Part shown: positions 1 through 8,561 of the stretch, piece after piece | Numbering within the stretch: position 1 is the first letter of the stretch | Layout: each line of letters starts with the position of its first letter | Source of the DNA: Dokdonella_A sp039926025 | GTDB lineage: Bacteria; Pseudomonadota; Gammaproteobacteria; Xanthomonadales; Rhodanobacteraceae | Direction of reading: 5' to 3' | DNA length: 26,493 nt | NCBI GenBank assembly: GCA_039926025.1 | Contig: JBDSXV010000031.1 | Span: forward strand, 1-26,493 | The notes under the pieces: generated by a model | What the model saw: the letters and a program-made list of their open reading frames with translations, nothing else | Database searches by the model: none | Told to the model about the DNA's origin: nothing | Made by a program: the position numbers and the translations under genes

Positions 1-29
1 AATTCGCGGCCCGCCAAGGCGGTCCCGGT

Positions 30-106
30 CGGGGTGTAGCTCAGCCTGGTAGAGCGCTACCTTCGGGAGGTAGAAGTCGCAAGTTCGAATCCTGTCACCC
101 CGACCA
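30..106 (+). tRNA. tRNA-Pro, anticodon CGG
   Basis: The 77-nt sequence folds as a cloverleaf. The 7-bp acceptor stem CGGGGTG/CACCCCG is followed by discriminator A and an encoded CCA. The D-arm contains AGCTCAGCCTGGTAGAGC. The anticodon stem CTACC/GGTAG closes the loop TTCGGGA, giving anticodon CGG, which reads the proline codon CCG. The T-arm contains GTTCGAATC. The anticodon assignment is read directly from the loop. It is the cognate tRNA class for the proS product encoded about 10 kb away, but nothing shows a direct link. Confidence 0.96.
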
Positions 107-123
107 ATAGAATCAACGATCTA

Positions 124-149
124 GGCCGCCTCGCAAGGGCGGCCTTTTT
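124..149 (+). terminator. Rho-independent terminator of tRNA-Pro
   Basis: A perfect 7-bp stem GGCCGCC/GGCGGCC with a 7-nt loop is followed by five T residues, 17 bases after the tRNA CCA end. This is the usual layout for a tRNA transcription stop. Confidence 0.9.
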
Positions 150-274
150 CGTTGTTGCGAGCGCCGTGTCACTTCAACGGTCCAACGGGCACGGTGATTC
201 TCGATGGGGTCGTCCCACAGGGTTTCCTGCGCTATCTGCATCCGAAGGTGTGAGGGTGAATGCTCCAAGCCAAC

Positions 275-862
275 TCAGGGCGACGTGCCGTCGAAGCCAT
301 TTTTGAAGATGTCCGCACCGATCAGCACAACATCATCGACGAAGAATCGATCGCTTGCTCCTCCCGACGTATATGTGCGGATCACGATGTCGTCGAAAGT
401 CGTCGGCTGCGGAGGCGTTGAGTTCGGGTCCGCAGGGAGATCGGACAAGGAAATGCGCACGAAGACCCAAGTTGACGCGGGAAGTGGGGCGCCGTAAACC
501 GTTACGAGATCGATTTTACCAACGATGTCTATGCCGCTATAGAGCAGGAACCGCAAATCCTGGGGGGCCGATGAGCCGGCATTGACCCAGAACGAAATGG
601 AGTCGTAGTCTCCGAGTCTGGAGACGGCAGCCGGAGCCTGCCAACAAGCCGAATTGAAGTCGGCAACAACGACACCTATCGCGGCTGTGCCGCTATGAAC
701 CGTGACGTGATCAAGCCCATCTCCATTCCCGAACGGGCAGTTGAAACGATTGAACCCATTCTCGTCAGCGTCGTCGAACACGCTCAACGATCCGGTGGCA
801 GCGCGGGCGGAAGTCGCCACCAGCGCCACACCTGCAAGCAAGAACGCGTACTGAAATCGCAT
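275..862 (-). CDS. Small exported protein with a C-terminal FKNGFD tag
   Basis: I do not recognise a named family. The protein has 195 residues. The N-terminus (MRFQYAFLLAGVALVATSARA) is a Sec signal peptide with likely cleavage after ARA, so the product should be exported. The mature part resembles a jelly-roll or carbohydrate-binding-like beta-sandwich: YDSISFWVNAG, TWVFVRISLSDL and a final FFVDDVVL strand. This fold call is an inference from pattern. The last residues IFKNGFDGTSP resemble the end of the beta-helix protein near 25.1 kb. The ATG at 862 has GGAG seven bases upstream; an ATG at 868 is also possible. The reading frame stays open to 1126, but that extension would bury the signal peptide. 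The gene is divergent from the winged-helix regulator that follows. Confidence 0.75.
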   Translation of the reverse strand: MRFQYAFLLAGVALVATSARAATGSLSVFDDADENGFNRFNCPFGNGDGLDHVTVHSGTAAIGVVVADFNSACWQAPAAVSRLGDYDSISFWVNAGSSAPQDLRFLLYSGIDIVGKIDLVTVYGAPLPASTWVFVRISLSDLPADPNSTPPQPTTFDDIVIRTYTSGGASDRFFVDDVVLIGADIFKNGFDGTSP

Positions 863-1164
863 GGACATGCTCCGGTAGCTCCAAGTCGCCGCAATATACC
901 GCGCTGCCCGCACTTCCAGTGCGGACGCGCGTTCCCGGCCCGATTTCACGTGCTGGCCGATCATCAAGAAAAAATCGGCGACGCATCGCGGCCGGAGCAC
1001 GCGCATGCCGGCGACGGTTTTCGCGCCCTGAGTCGAGGCCGCGCACAGGCGCAGCCGATCGGCGCCCGACCTCATACCCTGCCGGACGAGGCACTGCCGG
1101 CATCTGGCGCTGCAACGACCGACCACATACGATAGATGGTGTATTTCGCAGGCGCCGCGTTAAG
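863..1164. promoter_or_regulatory. Divergent intergenic region with a palindrome at 908-924
   Basis: This 302-bp region separates the exported protein gene (minus) from the winged-helix regulator gene (plus) and must hold both promoters. A perfect inverted repeat CCGCAC-TTCCA-GTGCGG lies at 908-924, about 46 bp upstream of the minus-strand start, and could be an operator. A direct pair CTGCCGG recurs at 1079 and 1094. I could not assign -10 and -35 boxes with confidence. Confidence 0.35.
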
Positions 1165-3342
1165 TTGAACGCAATCCCGAAAATTTCGCCCGACGCGCGA
1201 CGTTTCCTCGAAGTCGGCGAGCATGTGCTCGACCTGGAAACGCTCCGTCTGGTTACCCAACCCGACACGAAGCTCACGCCCAGAGGCGCGGCTGTGCTGG
1301 TATGCCTTGCCCGATCGGCTGGCCGCACGCTGAGTCGCGACCAGCTCCTCGACGATGTCTGGAAAGACACGACGCCGACGCCGGACGTGTTGACCCAGGC
1401 AATCAAGGATCTGCGTCGAGCGCTTGGAGACGACTTGAATGCGCCACGCTACATCGAAACCCTTCCGCGACTTGGCTATCGGCTGATCGCACCAGCCCGC
1501 TTCCTCGCAGATCTGCCGACGGTTACGGCGTTGCACCGCGATGAAACCGGCAGCGACGTATCACCCACTGCGCGCCACGAACGCGTACGTGCGAAATCAC
1601 GTCGAGCCACTGCTATCGTCATGGGCGCCATCGCGTTGTTCGCCGTGGGCATCGTTGCGTTGCTGTTGAAGAGCGCGCTCCGCCCGGCAGCCACACCATC
1701 GGCGTTGCGTTGGCGCGCGGACTCGCAACGAAGCATCACGGCCGAACGGGGCCCCGAAGGCTTTCCGCGTATTGCCCCCGATGGCACCCGGTTGGTATAT
1801 GCAGTCGGGGATCCGGATAACGATCGCGCACGCATCGTAGAGCGTTCCATCGAGCAATCGAATGTTGTCCGGCTTACCAGCTTCGAACAGGGCAACGAAA
1901 CCTACCCGGTGTGGTTGCCGGACGGCTCGGCCGTTTCCTTCCTGCGCTATGTCAACAAGACGTGCAAGATCATCGTTGTGCCCGCTTTGGGCGGCCCCGA
2001 ACGTGTTCTCGATGGTTGCTATGCCGGGCTCGTCACGCCGTTTTCCTGGTCGCCCGACGGAAAACGCGTGATGACCACGATGCCCTCACGCAAAGGCGTG
2101 CTGGACATGAAGATCATGTCCACGCCTGCAAACGGCCATGAGGGCTCATGGCTCGACTACCAACACGATATCAACGACACGGATCTCGACGCGCGCTATT
2201 CGCCGGATGGCCAGTGGATCGCCTTCCGCCGCGGCTCCAATCCCTTCAGTGATGTGTTCCTGGTTTCCGCAGCCGGCGGCAAGGTGCGCCAGCTCACCCA
2301 TCTTGCATCTCGCATGCGCGGCATCGACTGGACGCGGGACGGCAGCGCGGTGATTTTTTCGTCCGGACATGCGGGCGCGCAGACGCTCTATGTGGTCGAT
2401 GTTGCGGATGGTCATGTCGAATCGCTCGGCGTCGGGCCCGCTGAGTTTCCGAGTTCGGCGCGTTCAAACAATACCGTCGTATACGAGATCCCGCGTATTC
2501 GAACGCAGCTGTCGCGGATCGCCTTGAGCGAAGGTGCGGCGCCGCAGGACATGCTGCCTTCCACCGGCAGCGACAACTCGCCGACGCCTTCTCCAGTCGA
2601 TGGTCGGATTGCGTTTATTTCCGATCGGGGAGGCTCGCAGCAACTCTGGTTATACGATGCCACCTCGGGCGAGACCCTGCCGTTGACCGAGCCGGCTGAG
2701 CCGAACGTGCGCTATCCGGTATGGCGCGCGGATGGCGCTCGCATTCTGGCGACAGTGCGCGACGACAGCGGCGGCCACCTGATGGAAATCGACATCGCGT
2801 CGCAGAGCAAGCGCATCATCAGTTCAGCCGATGAAGACGTACGCAATGGCGCTTACGGATTGCGTCCTGGAACCTTTATTGCGGTCGTGAATTCGCCCGA
2901 TCACCGCACCGACCTGATCGAGTTCGAGCGTGTCGACGGCCACGAAGCGTCGCGGCGAATTCTGGCCCACGATGCCGGACGGGCCGATCCCGACCGCGTC
3001 AGCAATGCGATCTATTTCACACGCATCGCGAACGCGGGCTTGTTCAAACTCGACGGCAGCACGGGTAAGGAAACCCTGGTAACAGCAAAAATCTACCCCT
3101 CGCATCTGGACGGCTGGAAAGTCCACGACGGGCGTGTCTTCAGCATCGAACCGAATGCCGCAGGGCCGAGTGAAATCCATGTGCTCGACCCGGGCTCGAA
3201 CAAGGACGCGCGACTCGCGGTGATACCCAGCTCACTAGGCGACCTCAACTTCGGAGTCGCCCCTGACGGTAGCAGCGTCTTGATATCGCGTGTCGTCATG
3301 GAAGACAACGATGTCGGTGCCATTGACTTGCAGCATCGATAG
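1165..3342 (+). CDS. CadC-like winged-helix membrane regulator with PD40/TolB-type beta-propeller
   Basis: This is a one-component membrane regulator of about 725 residues. Residues 12-108 are an OmpR/PhoB-type winged helix: strand FLEVGEHVLDLET, recognition helix near VLTQAIKDLRRALGDD and the terminal wing YIETLPRLGYRLIAP. A charged linker leads to one membrane segment at about 149-170 (AIVMGAIALFAVGIVALLL). The rest carries WD40-like/PD40 propeller blades, for example YSPDGQWIAFRRG, WLPDGSAVSFLR and WSPDGKRVMTT. DNA binding would be cytoplasmic and the propeller periplasmic, by analogy with CadC. The start is uncertain: the frame is open from 919 with no ATG near the domain, and TTG at 1165 gives a normal N-terminus. 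The gene is divergent from the exported tagged protein, a natural regulatory target by position. The signal it senses is unknown. Confidence 0.88.
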   Translation: MNAIPKISPDARRFLEVGEHVLDLETLRLVTQPDTKLTPRGAAVLVCLARSAGRTLSRDQLLDDVWKDTTPTPDVLTQAIKDLRRALGDDLNAPRYIETLPRLGYRLIAPARFLADLPTVTALHRDETGSDVSPTARHERVRAKSRRATAIVMGAIALFAVGIVALLLKSALRPAATPSALRWRADSQRSITAERGPEGFPRIAPDGTRLVYAVGDPDNDRARIVERSIEQSNVVRLTSFEQGNETYPVWLPDGSAVSFLRYVNKTCKIIVVPALGGPERVLDGCYAGLVTPFSWSPDGKRVMTTMPSRKGVLDMKIMSTPANGHEGSWLDYQHDINDTDLDARYSPDGQWIAFRRGSNPFSDVFLVSAAGGKVRQLTHLASRMRGIDWTRDGSAVIFSSGHAGAQTLYVVDVADGHVESLGVGPAEFPSSARSNNTVVYEIPRIRTQLSRIALSEGAAPQDMLPSTGSDNSPTPSPVDGRIAFISDRGGSQQLWLYDATSGETLPLTEPAEPNVRYPVWRADGARILATVRDDSGGHLMEIDIASQSKRIISSADEDVRNGAYGLRPGTFIAVVNSPDHRTDLIEFERVDGHEASRRILAHDAGRADPDRVSNAIYFTRIANAGLFKLDGSTGKETLVTAKIYPSHLDGWKVHDGRVFSIEPNAAGPSEIHVLDPGSNKDARLAVIPSSLGDLNFGVAPDGSSVLISRVVMEDNDVGAIDLQHR

Positions 3343-3431
3343 CAGACGGGCAGCTGCCTGCAAGCAGGCAAATTGCTTTGAGCAGACGACGGCCTTGTCA
3401 GCGCAAGGTCAGCACTGTCGCACGCGCCGGC

Positions 3432-3460
3432 AAAAAACCCGGCTTGAAGCCGGGTTTTTT
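3432..3460. terminator. Bidirectional terminator
   Basis: A 7-bp stem CCCGGCT/AGCCGGG with loop TGA is flanked by six A residues on the left and six T residues on the right. It can therefore stop transcripts from both directions. It lies between the regulator gene ending at 3342 and the minus-strand gene ending at 3509, which converge. Confidence 0.92.
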
Positions 3461-3508
3461 CATGCAATGACCCACGCACGGCAGATCAATGATGCGACAA
3501 AGCCGGTC

Positions 3509-3874
3509 TTAGCGACTCGACTGCTTGCGATGATCGCCGGGACGGCTCTTGCTCTGCGGACCGGCCGACGGCTGCGGGTCGAGATCGTTGAGCAGCGCGC
3601 GCAGATCGACCGAGACCGTAGCACCGTTGCCAGCGATATCGAGCGCCGCCATTGAACGCTTGGCCAACGCCGCGCGGTCAATATATAACTCTCGATCCTG
3701 CTCCGGCGGACGCGTGGTGCTGCACAGATTTCGGTTCAGGCGCAGCAGGCTGGTGCCCGAACGCTGCCACGGATGGGCGGGCGACAATCGCTTGACCATG
3801 ACGCTGTCGAGCTTGACGAGCACGGTTTCTTCATTGATTTCAGTGCAGCGGCCAATGCCGATATCGTATGACAT
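3509..3874 (-). CDS. Conserved-looking small protein of unknown function
   Basis: I do not recognise this 121-residue protein. It starts MSYDIGIGRCTEINEETVLVKL and has no signal peptide or membrane segment, so it is probably cytoplasmic. The middle is basic and mixed alpha/beta (KRLSPAHPWQRSGTSLLRLN, then RELYIDRAALAKRSM). The tail is hydrophilic and probably disordered (QPSAGPQSKSRPGDHRKQSSR). The ATG at 3874 has AGGA about 11 bases upstream; a GTG at 3913 would add 13 residues. Its stop faces the bidirectional terminator at 3432-3460, which supports a real transcription unit. It may be cotranscribed with the hydrolase upstream (gap 165 bp), but this is not shown. Confidence 0.6.
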   Translation of the reverse strand: MSYDIGIGRCTEINEETVLVKLDSVMVKRLSPAHPWQRSGTSLLRLNRNLCSTTRPPEQDRELYIDRAALAKRSMAALDIAGNGATVSVDLRALLNDLDPQPSAGPQSKSRPGDHRKQSSR

Positions 3875-4039
3875 AGAGCTGTATATCCTTGATATAACGA
3901 AAAATTCCAGCACTCGCGAGCGGCCGGAGCGAAATCTTGCAGGGGCGTGGAGCGGAGTCGGCGAGCGCCAAACACCCTATTATGACAGGGCTGGACGTAA
4001 GATTCTGTTACATACCGACGAAAACAAGCCCTTGGATGC

Positions 4040-4930
4040 TCAGGACTGCGTATTTCCGTTCAGATACGCCGCGAAGGAGCCCGCCAGCAATGATGGCGAT
4101 TTCATCCATCCGAAATGGTCGGCAGACACGTGGTCCAGATCATTGGGTCCGATCAGCTCGATCCGACGAGGTGCCAGAGGCATCTTGTCGAGCAGCCACT
4201 GCAGTGATGGCAATGGCGCAAGCCAATCTTTTTGCAGCCGCAGGGCAAATATCGGCAGCGTGAGCACACGCAGCGCGGCATCAATATCCTGATCGATGCC
4301 ATCGACTGCATAGCGTCCGCTGCGCGCGGTGCGCGCCCAGTCGGTCATTACGCCGCGCGCCTCGTTGCCTGCGAAGCGAAGCCGGCGCCCCGGGAAATAT
4401 CCGCACGCCGCCGCTATGGCCGGCACGCAGGCCGCGAAGAAGCCGATCAGCCACGGCCTTGAAAATCTGCGCCAATACGGAGCCCCACTCGCGATCAGGA
4501 GCAAGCCGGCGTGATCACCGCTGTGCAAGCTCGCGTACAAGGCGCTCAGCTGGCCGCCCAGGCTGTGCCCGCCGAGCCAGACGCGCGCGCCGGGCCACGC
4601 GGTCCGCACTGCTGCAACACTGGCGGGGATATCGAGCGTGAGGAGTTCCCGATAACCCCAGTCTGAAGCACGTCGCGCACGACGATCGCTCGAGCCGATA
4701 CCGCGCCACTCATGCAGCGCGACGGCGATACCATGCTCTGCCAGCGCATCGGCGAATGCCAGGTAGTTGCGCGCTGCGACGCCGAGTGCCGGCAACCACA
4801 GCACGACGTCGAGCACGGACCCGGCAGGGTCGATGAGGTACAGATCTGTCGTGGCACCATCGGCCGACGTAACGCGCAGCGGCCGCGCAATCGGACCCGT
4901 TGCGACGTTCACCTGCGCCGGCTCAGGCAT
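4040..4930 (-). CDS. Alpha/beta hydrolase (COG4757-like)
   Basis: This is a 296-residue serine hydrolase of the alpha/beta fold. The nucleophile elbow GGHSLGG is visible, with Ser123 as the likely nucleophile. LHEWRGIGSSD fits the strand 4/helix region, and NDLDHVSADHFGWMK carries the likely catalytic histidine near the C-terminus. The overall pattern (P-ALG-AARNY, W-RGIGSS, DIPA) resembles the predicted alpha/beta hydrolases of COG4757; the substrate is unknown. There is no signal peptide. A hydrophobic stretch around PWLIGFFAACVPAIAAACGYF may be a cap helix or a membrane-touching segment. The ATG at 4930 overlaps the stop of the upstream deacetylase gene by 8 bp (ATGCCTGA), implying translational coupling. 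The frame is open further upstream but without a better start. Confidence 0.85.
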   Translation of the reverse strand: MPEPAQVNVATGPIARPLRVTSADGATTDLYLIDPAGSVLDVVLWLPALGVAARNYLAFADALAEHGIAVALHEWRGIGSSDRRARRASDWGYRELLTLDIPASVAAVRTAWPGARVWLGGHSLGGQLSALYASLHSGDHAGLLLIASGAPYWRRFSRPWLIGFFAACVPAIAAACGYFPGRRLRFAGNEARGVMTDWARTARSGRYAVDGIDQDIDAALRVLTLPIFALRLQKDWLAPLPSLQWLLDKMPLAPRRIELIGPNDLDHVSADHFGWMKSPSLLAGSFAAYLNGNTQS

Positions 4931-5969
4931 CGCGCAGCGCACCCGCAGGTATCGCATGCGCAGATATCTGCGCTCGCGCATGCGTGCCGACCGATTCGAA
5001 CCAGGGCTCGTCATCAAAGATCAACAGACGCGGGCCGCGACGGTTCACTTTGGAAAAGACGGCAAGGATTGAATCCGCCATGAGCGGCAAGGTCACGCCG
5101 AGCTTGCCGGCATTCAAATCGATCGCGAGCGCCGGTTCCTGTGGGTCGCTCGCGTGCGTATGCGTGTGCGGCAACGGTACGCGCCAGCGTCGGATGTCAT
5201 TGCGGGTCGCGACAACCAGCAGCAATTCGTGGCGACGACGCGCGCGGGACCGATACGGAATCTGGATCGTCGGCGCGCCATGCGGCGCGGGCATCGACGC
5301 GTGCGTTACCTCGAACTGCTCCGCGCGTGCCGCGAGAGCGAGCAAGCGGCGGCGACTCAGCAACATCTGGCTGACATAGGCCTGCATCGCCCATTGTTTG
5401 CGTTGTTGCCGCCCGGATTCGGCAACGCTTTGCTGGTGCTCGGGTGCACTCTTGTCCGCCGCGTGCACGACATAGCCGAGGCGGATGCAATCGGAGCCAC
5501 TGCGCAACACGGCGAGTTCCAGCAGCACGCGCAAGGCACTGTGATCGGGATGACGATCGGCCAGGGTCGGCAGCACCATGTGCGTCGGCGTGAATGCTGA
5601 AATCTCCTCGACCAGACGATTCACCGCGCGGTCATCGCGCATGAGGCTGTCCGTCAACCCCTGATCGGGCCAATTGAGGAAATGCGCGTTGTGTTGAACA
5701 TCGAGGCCCAGCCGCTTCAGTGCCTCGCCGGCTTCGCCGCGGCGTCGCGCACCCCAGCGTGCGCGCTCCGCATTGCCGATGTGCCAGCGGCGTTCGAGCC
5801 AGCGTTGCGGCCAGGGATTGTTGTCACCATCGGTCACGAAGACGACACGCACGCTGGCGCCCGCGTCCTGGGCAGCCTGGATCAACTCGCCGGCCGCCAA
5901 TGTCTCATCGTCGGGATGCGGCGCGAAGACGAGCAGGCGGTCATTTGCGCAAAGGGTTTGCGCCATCAT
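4923..5969 (-). CDS. PIG-L family deacetylase with a C-terminal extension
   Basis: This 348-residue protein carries the zinc-binding motif APHPDDE (residues 16-22) that opens PIG-L/LmbE-type N-acetylglucosamine deacetylases. DGDNNPW and LADRHPDHSAL follow, the latter carrying the distal zinc-ligand histidine. These enzymes remove acetyl groups from amino sugars or similar substrates; the substrate here is not evident. The catalytic domain covers roughly the first 210 residues. The last 130 or so are a beta-rich region (IPYRSRARRRHELLLVVATRN, LIFDDEPWFESVGTHAR) that I do not recognise. ATG codons at 5969 and 5966 are adjacent, with GAAG and AGGA upstream. The gene overlaps the hydrolase by 8 bp, so the two products probably act in the same process. 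It lies 166 bp downstream of proA. Confidence 0.85.
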   Translation of the reverse strand: MMAQTLCANDRLLVFAPHPDDETLAAGELIQAAQDAGASVRVVFVTDGDNNPWPQRWLERRWHIGNAERARWGARRRGEAGEALKRLGLDVQHNAHFLNWPDQGLTDSLMRDDRAVNRLVEEISAFTPTHMVLPTLADRHPDHSALRVLLELAVLRSGSDCIRLGYVVHAADKSAPEHQQSVAESGRQQRKQWAMQAYVSQMLLSRRRLLALAARAEQFEVTHASMPAPHGAPTIQIPYRSRARRRHELLLVVATRNDIRRWRVPLPHTHTHASDPQEPALAIDLNAGKLGVTLPLMADSILAVFSKVNRRGPRLLIFDDEPWFESVGTHARAQISAHAIPAGALRDA

Positions 5970-6135
5970 CGATCTTCGATCCTCGCCAACACGTACATCG
6001 GCACTACGACCTTGCAACAGGGGAGATGCAGCCTAGCGCAAGTCTGGCAGGGATGGCTGCTGCCGAACGTCCTGAAGAACGGACGTGGTGAATCGGTTCG
6101 CACGATTTCCAGCCCAGCCCTCGACACTCACAGCG

Positions 6136-7401
6136 TCAGCGAACCGCCGGATGCCGTACCTGACTGTCGCCGCGCACGACGAAACGCTCGATCGTCAGCG
6201 ACTCCGCCCCCATCGGCCCGTAAGCGTGCAGGCGGGTAGTCGAAATGCCGATCTCGGCACCGAGGCCCAGTTCACTGCCGTCGCTGAAGCGTGACGAGGC
6301 ATTGACCATCACGACGGCGGAACGCAGTGCGGCAACGAAGGCCGATGCCGCCTGTTCGTTGCGCGTCGCGATCACTTCGGTGTGGTCGGAGCCATACCGC
6401 CGGATATGCGCGATCGCGGTGTCGATGTCATCCACGATGCGTACAGCAAGAATGAGGTCGAGGAACTCGGCGGCATAGTCGGCGTCGCTTGCCAGGCTCA
6501 GGCCATCCACCAGAGCCCGGCTTCGATCACAAGCCCGCACATCCACGCCGCGCTCGCGCAGTTGCGCTATCGCAACGGGCAGAAACGCAGGCGCGATGTC
6601 GGCATGCACAAGCAACGTTTCCAGCGAATTGCAGACGGCGGGCCGCGTCGTTTTCCCATCGATGAGCAACCCCACCGCACGATCGATATCGGCGCTCGCA
6701 TCGACGTAGAGATGGCAGACGCCTTGGTAGTGCCGGATCACCGGCACGCGCGCGTGCTCGGTGACGAAGCGGATCAGGTCGGGACCACCGCGCGGAATCG
6801 CCAGATCGACGAGGTCGCTCAATTGCAACAGTTCGAGCACCGCCTCGCGGCGCAGATCCTCGACCAAGGTGATCGCAGCCTCGGGCAGACCGCCATCACG
6901 CAACGCACTGCGCAAGGCCGACGCAATCGCGCGGTTGCTGTTGAAAGCCTCCGAACCTCCGCGCAGCAACACCACGTTGCCCGCCATGAAACACAAAGCC
7001 GCCGCATCTGCCGTCACGTTCGGCCGCGACTCGTAGATCATCGCGATCAGGCCGAGCGGAATGCGCGCACGTTCGACCACGAGGCCATTCGGGCGCACCT
7101 CGCTTCGCGTGACGGCACCCACGGGATCAGGCAGATCGCCCACGGCGCGCACGCCTGCAGCCACATTTGCGAGGCGCGCACGGTCAAGCCGCAGCCGGTC
7201 GATCATCGCGTCGTTGCGACCCGCCGCGCGAGCGGCCTCGATGTCGAGCGCATTCGCGGCAAGGATGTCCGGCGCATGCGCATCGAGCGCCGCGGCCATC
7301 GCGACGAGCGCCTTGCGCTTGAACCGCGTGGAGAGTGCCGAAATCACCGTGCCGGCCGCACGAGCCGCGAGTGCAAGTTCGCGCATGCTGGGTGTGCTCA
7401 T
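6136..7401 (-). CDS. proA: Glutamate-5-semialdehyde dehydrogenase
   Basis: ProA, also called gamma-glutamyl phosphate reductase, uses NADPH to reduce glutamyl-5-phosphate to glutamate-5-semialdehyde, the second step of proline synthesis from glutamate. The 421 residues match the family length. Visible hallmarks are PLGLIAMIYESRPNVTADAA, the GNVVLLRGGSEAFNSN region, and the catalytic cysteine in TRPAVCNSLETLL. NASSRFSDGSELGLGAEIGI follows near the C-terminus. The start ATG overlaps the proB stop by 4 bp (ATGA), so the two genes are translationally coupled, as expected for enzymes that hand over an unstable acyl phosphate. It is the last gene of the arginine/proline cluster. A 6-bp inverted repeat at 6067-6086 downstream has no T-run, so I do not call it a terminator. 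Confidence 0.97.
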   Translation of the reverse strand: MSTPSMRELALAARAAGTVISALSTRFKRKALVAMAAALDAHAPDILAANALDIEAARAAGRNDAMIDRLRLDRARLANVAAGVRAVGDLPDPVGAVTRSEVRPNGLVVERARIPLGLIAMIYESRPNVTADAAALCFMAGNVVLLRGGSEAFNSNRAIASALRSALRDGGLPEAAITLVEDLRREAVLELLQLSDLVDLAIPRGGPDLIRFVTEHARVPVIRHYQGVCHLYVDASADIDRAVGLLIDGKTTRPAVCNSLETLLVHADIAPAFLPVAIAQLRERGVDVRACDRSRALVDGLSLASDADYAAEFLDLILAVRIVDDIDTAIAHIRRYGSDHTEVIATRNEQAASAFVAALRSAVVMVNASSRFSDGSELGLGAEIGISTTRLHAYGPMGAESLTIERFVVRGDSQVRHPAVR

Positions 7402-8561
7402 GCGGCGGTCGCCTCCGCCAGCGTGACAAGGTCGTCGCGCCGAATCACCGAGTCGCCATAGCTGAAGCCGAGCACGCTTTCGATATCGCGTGTATGTCGA
7501 CCGGCGAGTCTGCGCACTTCACCCACCGTGTACTGGCAAAGGCCGCGCGCGATCGCGGGCGCGGCCGTGTCCTCGGCGGCGACGATCTCGACCATGTCAC
7601 CACGTGCGAACTCGCCGACCGCACCGACAATGCCCCCTGGCAACAGCGAAGCGCCACCGATTACCGCGCGCAACGCGCCGGCGTCGACGTGAATCCGGCC
7701 ACCCGATCCTGGCGAATGTCGCAACCAGTATTTTCTCGCAGCCAGCCGTGTACCCGATGCTGCGAAACGCGTGCCATGGAAGCGGCCTTGCGCAAGCTTG
7801 GCGACCGTCATTGAATCGGCACCTTCAAACAGCACGGTCGTGATGCCGGCATTGGCCGCCTTGGTCGCCGCCTGCAATTTGGTACGCATGCCGCCGGTGC
7901 CGACATCGCTGCCGGCATCGCCCGCCATCGCGAGGACCTCCGGCGTGATTGCGTCGACGGAAATGATCGGTAGCGCCGCAGGATCCAGGCGCGGATGCGT
8001 GCTGTAGAGGCCCGCGACATCGCTCGCGATCAGCAGCAGGTCCGCGTCGACGAGTGCGGCGACGATCGCCGCGAGGTTATCGTTGTCGCCCAGCTTGAGT
8101 TCGTCGACCGCGACCGTATCGTTTTCGTTGATGACAGGTACCGAACCCAGCCGCAGGAGCTCAATCAACGTATTGCGCGCATTGAGATAACGACGGCGAT
8201 TGCGCAAGTCATCGTGACTGAGCAGGACCTGCGCAACCGGCACGTCGAGCAAGTCCTGCCATATGCCGATCATGCGGGTCTGCCCGAGCGCTGCAAGTGC
8301 CTGGCGCAGCACGATGCCGCCAGCGCGGCGGCGCTCGGCAGGCACGCGCGATCGCCCCGCCGCAACGGCGCCAGAGGAAACAAGGACCACATCTCGACCC
8401 GCAGCGCGCGAGGCAATGATGAAATCCGCGAGTCCGCGCGCATGCCGCGATGTCACTTCGCCGTCGGCATCGGTCAGCAGACTGCTGCCGACTTTGAGCA
8501 CGGCGCGCCGCCAAGGCGGCAAAGCCTGTTCCGCGAACGCGTTCCGCGCCACCTCAGTCAT
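7398..8561 (-). CDS. proB: Glutamate 5-kinase with PUA domain
   Basis: ProB phosphorylates glutamate to glutamyl-5-phosphate, the first and usually feedback-controlled step of proline synthesis. The 387-residue protein has the amino-acid kinase domain (AVLKVGSSLL; VVLVSSGAVAAGRS; VINENDTVA; the GDNDNLAA phosphate region; GTGGMRTKLQAA). A C-terminal PUA domain starts near GGRIHVDAGALRAV and includes GFSYGDSVI. The ATG at 8561 overlaps the argH stop by 8 bp, and an in-frame ATG at 8570 would add MKC. The frame stays open to 8957, but that part is only a shadow of argH. Regulation by proline through the kinase domain is a family property; no regulatory site is visible in the DNA. Confidence 0.97.
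   Translation of the reverse strand: MTEVARNAFAEQALPPWRRAVLKVGSSLLTDADGEVTSRHARGLADFIIASRAAGRDVVLVSSGAVAAGRSRVPAERRRAGGIVLRQALAALGQTRMIGIWQDLLDVPVAQVLLSHDDLRNRRRYLNARNTLIELLRLGSVPVINENDTVAVDELKLGDNDNLAAIVAALVDADLLLIASDVAGLYSTHPRLDPAALPIISVDAITPEVLAMAGDAGSDVGTGGMRTKLQAATKAANAGITTVLFEGADSMTVAKLAQGRFHGTRFAASGTRLAARKYWLRHSPGSGGRIHVDAGALRAVIGGASLLPGGIVGAVGEFARGDMVEIVAAEDTAAPAIARGLCQYTVGEVRRLAGRHTRDIESVLGFSYGDSVIRRDDLVTLAEATAA

Noticed and set aside
863..1126. N-terminal extension of the exported protein up to 1126
   Set aside because: It would place 88 residues before a clear signal peptide, while an ATG with GGAG at good spacing lies at 862.
6067..6086. Terminator after proA (ACGTCC / GGACGT inverted repeat)
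   Set aside because: Only 6 bp of stem, with no T-run on the minus strand; it may be chance.
6382..7461. 359-codon plus-strand open frame
   Set aside because: It lies opposite proA and shows no recognisable domain. Composition (rich in R, H, A) is typical of antisense frames.
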